Source: Hetaerina americana
Taxonomy: Eukaryota; Arthropoda; Insecta; Odonata; Calopterygidae
Length of the DNA: 64,000 bases
Direction of reading: 5' to 3'
NCBI GenBank assembly: GCA_022747635.1
Contig: JAKTNV010000005.1
Span: forward strand, 89,605,469 to 89,669,468
Position 1 is the first letter of the stretch. Every line of letters begins with the position of its first letter. The notes beneath the pieces were generated by a model. It ran no database searches. It was given only the letters and a program-made list of their open reading frames with translations, and was not told the DNA's origin. A program made the position numbers and the translations under genes. This document shows positions 23,346-35,470 of the stretch, piece by piece.

Positions 23346-24250
23346 GAAAAACATATTGAAAATGGTCATCATTTCACAAAGTTTACGACACACATTACTC
23401 CATTTATATATATGTATACACAACCACACAAATATATAACCGTGGAAGTCTCCCATTACACATTACTTTGGCAATTTTCATTAACTCGCATTTCCATGGT
23501 TCATGTCATTCTCTGATTTAGCTATCGAATATTTCTGCCACATTTTCTATTACTAATACATTTGGCGGAAATTGGGAGGTAGTAAATAAAAACGAACGCG
23601 TTATATCGATTATGGAATCGTCAAAAATTCATTATTATCACGATTTCCATAAATGCTCCCCGTCTTAATTTACAACGCGTATTTTTGTAAATGATCTTGT
23701 CGATATTGTACGAAATAAGCTCAATGGTATAAAAAGAATTCTTCATTTTAAGAAAAGAATTGGCGAGTGAACCTTTCGATGGGCGTGAAACGTGATCCAT
23801 AGCAACGACGTGAAGTGTATGAGTATAAGTGATGGGACATGTATTTTAACGGAATAAGGCGAAAGATTAAATCGGGAGATAGGCGAAATAAGAAGGAGTT
23901 GTTACATGCTCGCGAAGACGGCGATCTAAGGAATGCATACGCTGGTAGGATATCGGGAGTATGTGTGCGTCCCTGCAGATGGGCAAAGTTCAGAAGAACA
24001 AGTAATGGAGTTGGAGGAGAGTTCGCGAAACACAATGGTTAACAAATGAGCAATAACTAATCAAGATAGATAGGGACTAGGTCGAAGAAAATAAATGTTG
24101 GAAAGTTGCATTACTTTCGGGAGCTGGAATATATCAATTCCAAAAAAAATGGATTAAGCCACAAAACGGTTCATCATGGTGACTGCCATTTGTCGAATCC
24201 TCAGCTGCGACCGCCGAATGGCGTTATTTTCAAGTCTGATTTGGCAACAC
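23346..24250. other. Unassigned DNA
   Basis: No gene recognised. A plus-strand ORF at 23839-24042 has a charged N-terminal half (GIRRKIKSGDRRNKKELL) but no recognisable motif. Confidence 0.4.
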
Positions 24251-24880
24251 TGCCTTGTTCTGGGATCGGTATAGGTGATTGGGGGGGAGGGAGGTGGTGG
24301 GGGTGGGGGTGGAGATGGGTCGGGAGGAAGATGCGGTGGAAATGGTGTCCAGGGGGTTAGTCAAGAGACGTCAAAACTATCGCCCCACGGTGGGACGCAA
24401 ATTCCCCATTCCCTCCGGCAGCCACCACCACCTCTTTTGCTTTATTCGTCCGGAGGTGAGCGAACACCTATGCACACACACACTCACACTGAAGCACCGC
24501 CGGGGATTTTTGTTATCCCCCCACACACCCACAACCCCCCCCCCCCTCTCTCCCTCTCTAGGCGCCCCCCCCCATGTCTCTTGGTCGCCACGCTCTATTC
24601 CCTCCGCCGCGCGCGACCCTTTCCGGTCGCCGTCCCAGAGATTCCGGCGGCCTCATAAAATACACGAGTCGTATCAGCGAGGGCGGTTCTTGTGAACGTT
24701 TGCGTGTTTGGGAAAGGGGTGTGGTGTGGTGTCCTCTTTCGCACACCCTACCCCTCCCCCCTTTACCCTCCGTCCCCACCCCGCCTCCGCTGCCTCTTCC
24801 TGAAACCAAGTTCCCAGCTACTCATCCCCATCGTCTCGCACCCTCCCCCACATTCCCTCCCTCCCCTTCTCTCTTTCTCT
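24251..24880. other. GC-rich block with strand switch (G-rich then C-rich)
   Basis: The plus strand is G-rich at 24275-24360 and then strongly C-rich at 24470-24880. Several long ORFs encode low-complexity Pro/Ser or Gly/Arg peptides and are rejected. A further G-run lies at 24971-24981. Confidence 0.55.
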
Positions 24881-25190
24881 CATGTCCTCTCTATAACTGA
24901 CCAAACTTCTCGTAGTTTAATGTCAAATGCCTGGATGTTCAAAAGGGGAAGTCGTTTAATTAATTGTTGGAGGGGGGGGGGGTAAGGGAAGGGAGTACCA
25001 TTAATGTTTACGTTTCTCTACGGTAGGTGGATGGATTAAGGAAAAACATCATGAAAAGATTACCATTGTACGTATTATTTCAGCCAATGTTTATGAGATT
25101 GAGAACCGGAGAAGACGTGAAAATATTTATTAATGAAACATCCGTTTCAGAAATATTTAAGCATTTATCAGCATGTTAAATGTTTTGCGA
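24881..25190. other. Unassigned DNA
   Basis: No feature recognised. Confidence 0.4.
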
Positions 25191-25372
25191 AATTATGAGA
25201 CACAAGTTTGCACTTTCCCACAGATTTATTGTAACGTAAAACGCATTTCAGCTCATTGAACCATCTTCAGGCACAAGACTTTAAAGGTTTTGTACCTGAA
25301 GACGGTTTGATGAACTGAAACGCGTTGTACCTCACAGTAAATCTGTGGAAAAGTACTAATTTGTTTCTCGCA
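25191..25372. repeat. Foldback element with hammerhead-like cores in both arms
   Basis: The outer sequence CCACAGATTTAT (left) pairs with AAATCTGTGG (right), and the arms continue inward through AACGCGTT-like and GAAA-like blocks. The right arm reads CTGAAGA, a possible 4-bp stem (GGTT/AACT), then GAAAC and GCGTTGTA (25296-25330). The left arm carries the equivalent on the minus strand (CTGAAGA, GGTT/AGCT, GAAA). The same outer motif recurs at 38.6 kb, so this is a dispersed family. No coding capacity. Confidence 0.75.
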
Positions 25373-26400
25373 ATGACGAACTTCCACTACATCCCACCTG
25401 AATCTGTTGATTATATTTCCGAAATGTTGAAATCGTTGTTCTCTCTCTATTCGTATTCCGCCAAAAGAAAAATATTTTATTTATCAAGTTAGCGTAGTAT
25501 TGTAATGCAAATTAATAAATTAACGGTTGGATAGTCTTATTGAAAAACGCTTTCGTAAAATTGGGACGTATTTTCATAAGCCTCATGCATATTAGAAACC
25601 TTTTGAGGATTGAATTGGATGAGATAAACTGTTGAAAATGACCGGGAAACTGAATGCACAAGAGTGTAAAAATATTAATGTATACCTTCACAATAAATGC
25701 ATTGATGCAGAATGGATACAAAGGAAAAAAGTATAGGATTTCTCATAATGATCAGCTGGTATTAACTCTGCTGTTTACGAAAGATGGTCGCGAAAGAGAT
25801 CGACTGATATCACGAACTGCTAATATTCGTCCTGAATAGAAAAGGAAAAATTTTGTTCTACGCAGCTACTTGAAAATATACTCAATACTAATGTACTTGT
25901 AGGTTAATGAATGAGCGGCATTTTCTCGAAGATATTTTAAGAACAGGGGCGAAATGAAAGTAGTAAACTTGCGCCGCGGGGACCAACAGTTTAAGAAGCA
26001 GTGAGGTAAAGACGTACAGAAATGAGAAACATTGAAAGAATTAATGAGGGACGCGATGTTTCAGTTGAAGTACTCGCACGGGGTTCGTCATAGGCGTATC
26101 ATTGTTGCCAAGCAACGCCAACATATGCGGCCGCGAAACCTATAACTACGTTCAATTGGCACCCCTGTTCTTTTCCAAGCTGTCAATTTACACATTAACG
26201 ATGGACTTCAATCAATTAAAATAACTACAAGAGACATAATTAGGGCTAACCCCTGATTTCGTCTATATCCTTGTGCCATTCTTCCTTCCTGCTTAGGTAT
26301 GTAACTACTCCACAGACTTAATTGCAAATTAATTTATGCAGATAGTATTTTTTCTTTGGTACATGAGATCGTCATCAAATCGGTAAGGGTGCATCTGGAG
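25373..26400. other. Unassigned AT-rich DNA
   Basis: No gene recognised. It contains the X-box-like site listed separately. Confidence 0.45.
26104..26116. promoter_or_regulatory. X-box-like site (RFX factor consensus)
   Basis: GTTGCCAAGCAAC is an inverted repeat with a 1-base spacer and fits the RFX consensus RYYNYY-N(1-3)-RRNRAC. No promoter or gene start was found next to it, so function is unproven. Confidence 0.35.
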
Positions 26401-26770
26401 GCTTATGGGGAGTTGGACGTTCGAAGCGGGGACGTCTATGCCTTCCTCCCCCCTCTCCTTTCCCCCTCCCGTGGAGTGCAATTACCCCACGCGCGTTATT
26501 TGGACGGAGGCATGGATTAGATTTGTCCCGCGGCGGGAGCGTCACTGGGGTTTTCGGAACTTCGCCATGGATCGAGAGATATTAATTTCCGGAATTCTGA
26601 AAGCATGAGGTTGTTTGCATTTTTTTAGCAGAAATTTATCGCTTTTATTTATTTAAATGAGTAGCGATTTTTCTGGTCAACGACGACGGGTACCCCTCCC
26701 ACCCCCCCGGCAACCCCCCCCCTCCTCACCCCCCCCCCCCAGTGTTGCGCAGTGGAATGAAAAGTGTGTG
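26401..26770. other. C-rich low-complexity stretch
   Basis: C-runs at 26448-26470 and 26694-26742 on the plus strand. No credible gene. Confidence 0.45.
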
Positions 26771-28390
26771 GAGGGTGGGACTAAGGGTTCGCAATGTTGC
26801 GTTCTTTTTTTCCATCTGCCAACGGCACTGATTTTTTTTCCTCCCTACGAGTAAGGCAAATGTGTTATTGCGCGTCATTCGTGCCTCTGCCATCGATTGC
26901 TCTGGACAATTAAGAGTCGGTAATGACGAGCATGGATATTGATGGGCTTAGCACACTCAGGAGTTTACCGTTACGGCGGACACTTACGGTGAAACTAACT
27001 GCCCATCGGGGACTGGCTCGCTCCTCTTTTCCCTGAAATTACCTACCCTCCGATCTCCATTGGCGATCCTTGATTTTTTGATGGGGGACTTGTGATTGAG
27101 TCCCCTAAAAGTCCCCTCTACAAGTTTGCCACTGGTGTCTAAACAGGGTGTGATTCGCCTTGAAGTTTCTCTTTGCTACTTCTCGCTTTTGCGTAGCGGA
27201 CGGTAATCATATTCTAAATTTGCAATCGTTAATTTTTTATGAGGAGATGTGCTCTCTAATACTTTGATTTGCTTCTTTTAGCTGTGTTGGAGTAGGAGTG
27301 GCAATTATTATAAATCATTTTAGAGAGCCATAAGGAACTCAAGAGCATAGGGAATTGAAATGGACGGACGCGAGTTTATACATGGCTTTGAATATATTTT
27401 GAGTTCAATTGGTTTTTTATTGGTTTTGACGTTTAAAGTCCGAACAAGTATTTCAGATTTGATATGCAGTATTTTCATTGCTCATTGTACATCATAGCGG
27501 CACATACTGCCAGCCACCCGCGAATGCCGATGTAAGAACGGAAGTAATAGAATATGCTATTGTTTTAATTTTTGGGTAAACTGAAATTACATTTATGTAT
27601 TTAATATTTTGCCGTTTTATTTAATGGCACTTCTTTTGTATTTGCATTGCGAGATAGGTGACGTTTCTTATCCTAGGAGTGGATGGAATGAGCCTTGTGA
27701 TCAGCGATGGTAGTTTGTAATTATACCCGCAATTCTATTGCCAATTATAAAATTAGACGTATATGAGATGCAAAAATAACAATTTAGAATAATGATGAAG
27801 GGTATTGTTTGCTGTTATTTTGAAAACAATTTTTCTAAAAGAAAACATTATTTAAAAAATTCAGAAAGAAGTCATAAAAGTAGATGTAAAAAATGTGAGG
27901 TTTAGCAATTGCAGGAGGCAAATAAAAATGTCCTCCTCCTTGTGTGAAAATTTTAATACATATTTTTGGTTTAAAATTAATTTCCTTCAAAGAATCGAGT
28001 AATGATTAGTGTTTGAATGGAATGTTATTCTATTCGTGGTAAATTCTAGAAAATTTTAGTTCATTTTGGTCTAATTTTTTCTAGTTCAATTCTGATGAAG
28101 GCGATCATATAAAATTATATACTTGTCTCCGTCTGAAAGTTACCATTTCTCTATGCATAACCGGAAATATTTTTAATCTATCAGTTTAATACAATTCAAA
28201 GTACAAAATCGACGTATTGGTGACATTTTTAGCAAAAAAAACTAAGGGCCAAGACTTCCCTGGGCGATACTTTCAGAGAAAGATAAATCAATGAAGGCGT
28301 GGCGATTTACGCACTGATTGGAAACGACGCGTCTCTTGTAAGGACGAGAAAAAATAAATATGGACAAACGGAATAAAGCGCGACGTCCGA
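26771..28390. other. Unassigned AT-rich DNA
   Basis: No gene, RNA or repeat recognised. Confidence 0.5.
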
Positions 28391-28770
28391 AACCACAATG
28401 GCGAACATGATCGGATGCACGGGGGACTCATCCCTCGGCCCAATCTCGACTCGGGGGAGGGGGGCTTCGTGTTCGATTTCCCATTCAGCCCCTTCCCCTC
28501 GCCCACCCCTCGTCAGGCAGGAGCCCCATAAGGAGGAAGCGGGACGACATTCACCCGCGAGAAAGCGGCGACTCCCGGGGTCGCTCTCGAGAGTGCCCGG
28601 CGAGGTGGAGGCCTCACCGGGGCGAAGGCAGCAGGGGGCGTCTCGTTCGGAGCGGGTGGACGAGGGGGGGGGGTTAAATGGGCGGCGGTCGTTGGAATGT
28701 TGCGAGGGAGGCCGCCGAGAACAGGCGGGTGTCGCCTCCCCCTCTCCCTCGCATTAAACGAGTTTTTTCT
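28391..28770. other. GC-rich, CpG-rich block
   Basis: Dense CpGs and G-runs (28455-28465, 28658-28672). A plus-strand frame at 28398-28757 encodes an Arg/Ser/Pro-rich low-complexity peptide. The block could be regulatory; nothing more is supported. Confidence 0.4.
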
Positions 28771-29017
28771 CCCTCTCCCACCCCATATAGCAACCCCACA
28801 TATATCCTCTCACTCTCTCTCGCTGGAGAGAAATACTTCCACACTTCTCAAATTCCATTCCTCGTACGAAATACTTCCATGATGGATTGACACTGGATAA
28901 AAATCACTGGGAATCGAAAAACAAAAACATGCGTGTGTGCGTGAGGGGGTGTGATCGGGGAAGAAATAAATGAAGGGGAGAGTAAATGGCTGAGAGGAGT
29001 GGATACAAGGAGAATGA

Positions 29018-29023
<6 letters not shown>

Positions 29024-29066
<43 letters not shown>

Positions 29067-29072
29067 GCACAC
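29024..29072. repeat. (AT)n then (AC)n microsatellite
   Basis: About 32 bases of AT followed by about 15 bases of AC with a CACGCACACG end. Confidence 0.9.
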
Positions 29073-29426
29073 GTAAAAAAGAATCATTTGTACTCAGTGG
29101 GATGTGGATTTGTGGGAGGGGGAGAGAATGAAACCGAAAAAATCGGCCTGGAGCCCATCCCTCAATTTGATAAAAAACTCAGGAATTATGTCCTCCCCTC
29201 TCCGCATTGCTTTTTAAAAAATGTATTTCGCGTCACGCCTTGGCCCCGCACACATATCTTGTTTATAGCGCGATGTGACGGATTTTGAAACGAGAAGCTC
29301 AATTAGGGGGGGGGGGGAAATATAAATTACAAATTTGAAGTGCCAAACAGAATTATCTGAATTCTTTTGTTAGTGGTAATAAATGACGATATGTATTTAT
29401 TGTTTGATCCACTATGCATGTGTGTG

Positions 29427-29427
<1 letters not shown>
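29073..29427. other. Unassigned DNA
   Basis: No feature recognised except a G-run at 29307-29318. Confidence 0.4.
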
Positions 29428-29464
<37 letters not shown>

Positions 29465-29472
29465 TATATATG
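29428..29472. repeat. (AT)n microsatellite
   Basis: AT tract with one AA interruption, preceded by a short TG run. Confidence 0.9.
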
Positions 29473-30470
29473 TTCGTGAAAGCTAATGCAAAAAATTGGA
29501 TGAACACTTTATCCTCATTTCATGACATATTAGCCAAGAGATTCAGGTGGAAAAAGTTCTTAGATAAATTACTTGAGCCTATTTTGAGGAAAAATTTCAT
29601 ATTTTTCAATTATTTGCAGAATCATCATCTTTGTGGCAGGCTTTGTGGCCGTTCTTCTTTATGGCAGGCTCTGTCATGATTCTTCTCCATACGGTCGTTA
29701 TTATCCCTGTTTTCATACACTTACATATTTCTATGATAAATTGTTGGACTTTCAACAAAAGGATAAATTGCGCAAGCATTAAGCGTAAAAATTTCTTTAC
29801 ATATGGGATATTAATATGCTGAATGAATGCGTGTTTAGTGACAAGCTTAGGGCAAATTTTTTTGGTGCGTCCCGTGACTAGGTATTGCTGGAACATTGAG
29901 AATGAATTGTTGCTTTGTATCGTTCTTTTATTCTATCGTGTAATTCTCATTCCGCCCAACCGGAGAGTGCAACTGGATGTGAACGTCAAATTAGTGAACT
30001 TAATAAAGGATCAGTGCCATTATATAGTGACTATGAATTTTCATGTGCCGTAATTAAAGAAAACGGACATCAATGAAATTTTTTGATTCCTTGCTTGTCA
30101 TTTTAAAAGGGGAGTGAACTCAACCATTAAGAAAAACCAGCTCCACTTAAAAAAATATCGCCTACTTATAATGTGAATATTTTAACGCAGTAAAGCTTTT
30201 AAAGCAAATTTTATAACTCGAAATTCTCCGTCCTTACTTTCACTTGGATATTCACATCTTCGAAAAGATCTAATTGCATAAATGGGAGCAGTATTTATTT
30301 GTTTCACGCTTCATGCATAAATGAAAAATGCGGGCGACCCACCGAGGAGGAGCCTTTTCAAGGTATTTAGGCGGTCAGTGAGCGAGATGAATATAAACGA
30401 TACATTTAATCGCGCTTAAGATATTTTTTATGACCGCCGCTTACGTGGGAAGGCAAAGGGATTGACATTA
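29473..30470. other. Unassigned AT-rich DNA
   Basis: Overlapping short ORFs on both strands at 29606-29900 show no recognisable motif. A possible acceptor (TTATTTGCAG near 29620) is isolated. Confidence 0.4.
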
Positions 30471-31045
30471 AATGTCGAAGTCGGTTGGAGTGAGAGAACC
30501 ATGGGTTCTGGCATGTGCGTTATGACGCGCCGGGTGAATGTTCCGTTTCTGCTTGTGTGTTCCATCGCGGGAGGGTGAGAGTTATGGTCGGTGGTGGGCG
30601 AGGGCAGGAAAAGGAGCAGGGAGGGACGGAATCGAAGTGACACGATCGTACCGAAAAGGGTGCAATGAGATCTCCATTTTGGCGCTAATTCGAACCCCAT
30701 ATTGTCACGAGGGAAGGGAGGGTGTTTGGGGAAAATGGGACATGGGGGAGGAGTGATCTGATGTGGTGCATGCATGCACGATATAGGGGGATGGGTCACG
30801 AATCGCTCGTTTAGCCATTTTCCCGCGTTTCATCACGCCGCGGCCCGCCATGTGGCAGGGAGGGGACGATGACGAGGTATCGCTTATTATCGTTTAATGT
30901 CATTAAAATGCGTGATTCGATATTCCCCCATTCGGCTGTCAAATTGGCTGCAATTGGGCGCGTGATTGCCTTGGCCAGCCAGCCAGCCAGCCTGCCTCCC
31001 ACTCACTCCCTCCGCGCCTCGGGGAGGGACAGTGGGTGTGTGTAA
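30471..31045. other. GC-rich stretch with (CCAG)n
   Basis: Moderately GC-rich and includes a short CCAG repeat near 30973-30993. No gene recognised. Confidence 0.4.
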
Positions 31046-33687
31046 ATGCGTTTACGCACTGAGTTGATTGCGATAGAGTTTCATTTTTTGATTGGTACAT
31101 GATTGGTGGCCGATTATTTACGATCTTTTCAAATTTCCCGCATGGTTCATTCAGTGAAGTCCCATATTCGCAATATTTCTGGATATCGTGTCTGTTAATC
31201 GGTCTTCTTTTTTCAGATTGCTTTTCGTTCACCGAAACGGATAGCAAATCGCATTCGTTTCGAGGGAAAAATTGCCGTCACTTTTCGATTTTACGGCGTG
31301 ATATTAATTGAGCGATAGGAAAATGAATTTCAGTGCAATAAAAGTGAAATATTGAGAACGAAGTTATTCAATTGGAGGAAGAGAATTTCAGCTTTCCTAT
31401 TAGTTGTAAAGGAATTTGCTCGTAGAGATACATCGATCAAATATCCTCTTGGTTATCTAATTAGCCCAAACATTTTAACTTAATTGAAATAATATACTTA
31501 CTGGTATTCTACGAATGCCGTAATAATACACGATGTTAAGTCTGAATCAATTATAATAAGACACAATTATTGTGATCGATAAGAGATAATTATTATCAAT
31601 TGTCGTAATAGTTTTCAAGATGCGTTCGATTAGCCTATTTTTTCTGTAAGGTGCTACGCGTGCTATTTTTATTGATATGGGCATCGAATCTATTTCTTTA
31701 CATTTTTTTCACGTGGTAATAATACCAATATCCTCTTTGCCCCAATAGTCTTTCTTACCCTCTTAATGGCGATGTCCCTCTTTTCCCCTAAGAGTCTTCA
31801 ATTCCTTCTTTTCTTGCGCATTCCCTTAAGACTTTTTTACCCTTCTTCTTAAGGTGTTCTTGTGTTTACATTTTGTAAGATATTCTTGGTTTTATTTGTA
31901 CCTTATCCATTTACATGTATATGTCACACGTCATGATTGGTCCATTGCAGGTCTTTTTAAGTTTTGACCTTGATGTCTGAACGCATTGGCTGAGTATTCC
32001 AAGTACTCTCTCAAACGTTCAAACATTGCCGTGCCTCTGCTTGTTTGATTTCTTGGAATGGTCTACTAGGTTATCGACACTTTGTACCTCTACGCCGAGA
32101 TACTGTTTGAAAATGCTTCACTCGTTTCATCTTTTTATCCTCAATCATAAATTTAATCCTTTTTCTCCTTCAAAATCTGTTACCAATAGTTCAAATTTTC
32201 AATCCACATTTAATCCCTACTAGTACTTAAGATAAGGTTATAATTTTTGTATTTTTTTCTCAAAAAATATTTTCATATTAAGTTTAGGAGCTGCTTGACA
32301 AAATTAAGTTGTTTTTGTAGTTACAAAAATTGCTGCATCGTGCGTCCATTAACACTTATAAATGAACTAAACAAAATACCGCCTTCGAAACTGCAATTTT
32401 ATTCAACTCATAGCATGCTCCAGAAAGAAACCCAGGAGAATGTGGTTATTAAGCTGATAAATATTTTCTTCAATTTTTATCGCGTATTGGTATCTTTTAA
32501 CGTCCCCTGAAAAATATGTATGTATATTATTAGAGCATAAGTTACATGCCTTGAATTTAATTTCTTTCTCCATGAAAAATAATTATTTATATTTAAATAT
32601 CTCTTATTTGTATATATTTAATGAATTTACTCCCATTCGTTGCCCCACCACCTAATATTCCTCCATCCCTTACATCAGTGTTATGTCAGGAAGCAATACT
32701 TTTACTTTTAATTTTTCTGTCATGTTCTCTAAATAATGTTCATAAATGGAAAAGTGAATAATTCTGAGTAATGTTTTATGTTGGCCCTAAGACAACGACA
32801 AATTAATGCATAGATATACCTAGGTGTACATGCGTGGCATGTGTTTTTTTCTATCAGATGGTATCGGAGGCCAATTATAATTTCATCAGTGGGAGAATTG
32901 ACCGTACAAATGTGAGTTATTAATAACCCCTTATTTGCCAATAATTACTAATCAATTCCTAATAATGACCATCGCTATTAATCATTAGAAGCGGAATGGT
33001 TCACAGAGGGTTGCGAGGGTGCACATCGAAGCGACGATGTGTTAAATTGGATTGTGACTTCGTCCCACACTGATTACCATCACTACGCTGTTTTCTCCAA
33101 TTGAAATCTATTCTCCATAAATATGCCAGTGAAAGGCTGAGAATTCGCAAACTGTATAGAATAATAGGTTATGAGGAAGTTGAGGCTACTGCTGTGATAT
33201 GATGTTTCCGTATGATATTTGGTTTGGTATGCGTTTCCCTACAATGAGAGTGGCAGTGACCCAAAAATCACTGTTATCGTATTCTCGAATACAGTCTCGT
33301 ATATGCAGGGCAAGTTGTTCATAGCTATGTCACGTCTGGCGTTCCGTGACTTTAATATTGGCCAATTATTCGTTTTCGTGAATGTTTTTCACAATGACAG
33401 ATAAAAATGCATTTCATCCAAGTCGAAATGGTTATAATTTACATAGTCTGGAAAGCCTCTCGAAGATATATTTCCACGAGATCGATGGAAAAAGTTAGGT
33501 TTTATATCCTTTAACGAGCTATCGGGATCAAATAATTATGTGTTTTAATTTTCTAATAAATATTCCGAAGACATATGGGTGCTGTCTCATAGGCTGGGTT
33601 TGTGTCTGTGAATAAATAGATTAGAAATATATGTAGAGGTCGCTAATACCTATAGCCACCACATTTATCAGCCCAAAGATTTGTTTA
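31046..33687. other. Unassigned AT-rich DNA
   Basis: More than 2.6 kb in which no gene, structured RNA or repeat was recognised. Confidence 0.5.
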
Positions 33688-33925
33688 GGAGGTGAGAGTA
33701 GAGCTTAGCTTAGTAGCGACCTCTCTAAGGTGTGTGAAATTCACACCATAGGCAAATACGGGGGCCAGTTTCTTTCCCTGTACCGCCTATGGTTTCCCAG
33801 GAAGATCTGGTACCCGAGAAATCACAATGTTTGGGTGAAACTGAGGGCACCCATAAGCATGGCCGGGAATCAAATTCAGGCCCTCAGGTCAGTAGTCTAA
33901 CACTCAATCACTGGACTAGCACGTT
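33688..33925 (-). mobile_element. SINE-2 copy, minus orientation, diverged
   Basis: The minus strand has the tRNA-like head (GAGTGTTAGACTACTGACC, then GAATTTGATTCCC as a degraded B box) and the SINE-2 body (GATTTCTCGGGTACCAGATC, AACTGGCCCCCG). Several substitutions relative to the 60.7-kb copy indicate an older insertion. Confidence 0.8.
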
Positions 33926-34630
33926 CCTGTATTAATTCCAGCATGCAGGTGAAAATATTGGTCACTTAGGACTCGGAAAGAGGAAAGGTGAGGCAGTTCG
34001 GAATTCGTAAAAACAACACATTTCATGGAAGCACAATTCCTCATGGACGGTGTTATATTCATGAGGACCTCAGAATTTTTATGTTTAATACCTTCATGTT
34101 TGTTTTACTACTATTTGGTTGACATTGCCTCTGCTGTTCGTAATATCGCACGTATACATGTATGCGAAATTAAATCGCTAAAGGTTTTCAAATCCAGAGC
34201 AGTGATTGAAATAATTAATCAACTGGCGTACCATGCCATTCACGTCCATGAGTTCTAATGCCGTGGATTATATTTGAGTAATTACGCTTTATTTACCCTT
34301 CTCGTATGGCGTAGGGTGTACGGAACATTAAAACATGCCTATGGTTATTGAGAAATCCTTGTTCGTGCGCCTGCGATTACCAATTATCAAGGCAATTTAA
34401 ACATTTAAACGGGATATCAATGATGAATCGCCTTGAATATATTAATGGATTTGAAATAAATCGATTGTCGCAATAAAAAAAACAAATTGACAAGAGATCC
34501 TATGACGGCATGAATTCGCGTGAGAATAGTGGTGTTGTCATGGCAGGAGGTGGACAGGTGAACTAAGGTGACATTTTGGAGGTTCCAATTAATGACCAAT
34601 AAAAAGTACGGTGGAACCAAATAAGGGATT
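33926..34630. other. Unassigned AT-rich DNA
   Basis: No feature recognised. Confidence 0.4.
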
Positions 34631-35470
34631 CGGGCGAAACGAACGTCGCCGAAGAAAACAAATGGATTACCCCATGGCGGGCGGGCATTCAACTCCCCCG
34701 GACCACTTGATTGTCCAGCGACGAGGAGGAAAACAAAATTCATCCGAAGACACGAGTGATGGAGGGCGTTAGGGGTTGGAAGGGAGGGTGGGTGGGTGGG
34801 GGTGGGGAAGCGTCCCGCCAGATGAGAGACAAATATTTCTCCACTCCCCGGAAATATTACAGGAAGACAAAAGGGAATAAATATTGGGAGGAGGGGATCG
34901 CGGCTTAATCTGCCCCCTCCCCCCACCTCTTCCGGCTCGTCTTCCTCCCTCGTGTCTCCCCGTTAGCATTCCAATGAATCAAATCCAGGATGTCGACTGA
35001 AAAGTTGGAAAGGGGACATGCACAGTGGAGGCGAGAAGGAAGGCGGGAGGGTGTCGCTTCTTTTATTGGCACAGGCTGGCCAACACCATTCCAGTCCACC
35101 CCTCCATCCACCGATCCCCCCCTCGGATGCGGGAGAAAGTCCGGAGCACCAGGGAGGGGGGGCGGGGGCCGGGGAGGTCAGAGTTCCAAGCCTATCTTCC
35201 TGCTCCACCGTCGCGCTCCACGTTCACTGCCCTCCCCACCACCGCATCCCTTCCTTCCTCCGCCCAAAGGAAAGAAATAAATAAAACAGGAAAGGAATTT
35301 AAATGATTTCGTGCGCGTGTTTTTTTGCCCAAAAATAAAGCGATGGGAGTCGCTAGCAAGATTAGTTAGTCGATTGGTTTCATTCCTCTCTCTCTCACCC
35401 CCCCCCCCAAACACCCCCCAAAACCACCCCTCTCCACCCCACCCCCACCTTCCCATTTTTCTCCTTCCGA
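34631..35470. other. GC-rich block with strong G-runs and C-runs
   Basis: The plus strand is G-rich at 34768-34808, C-rich at 34911-34925, G-rich again at 35150-35180 and C-rich at 35396-35455. Overlapping ORFs are low complexity and rejected. Quadruplex-capable patterns occur at 34785-34806. Confidence 0.5.
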
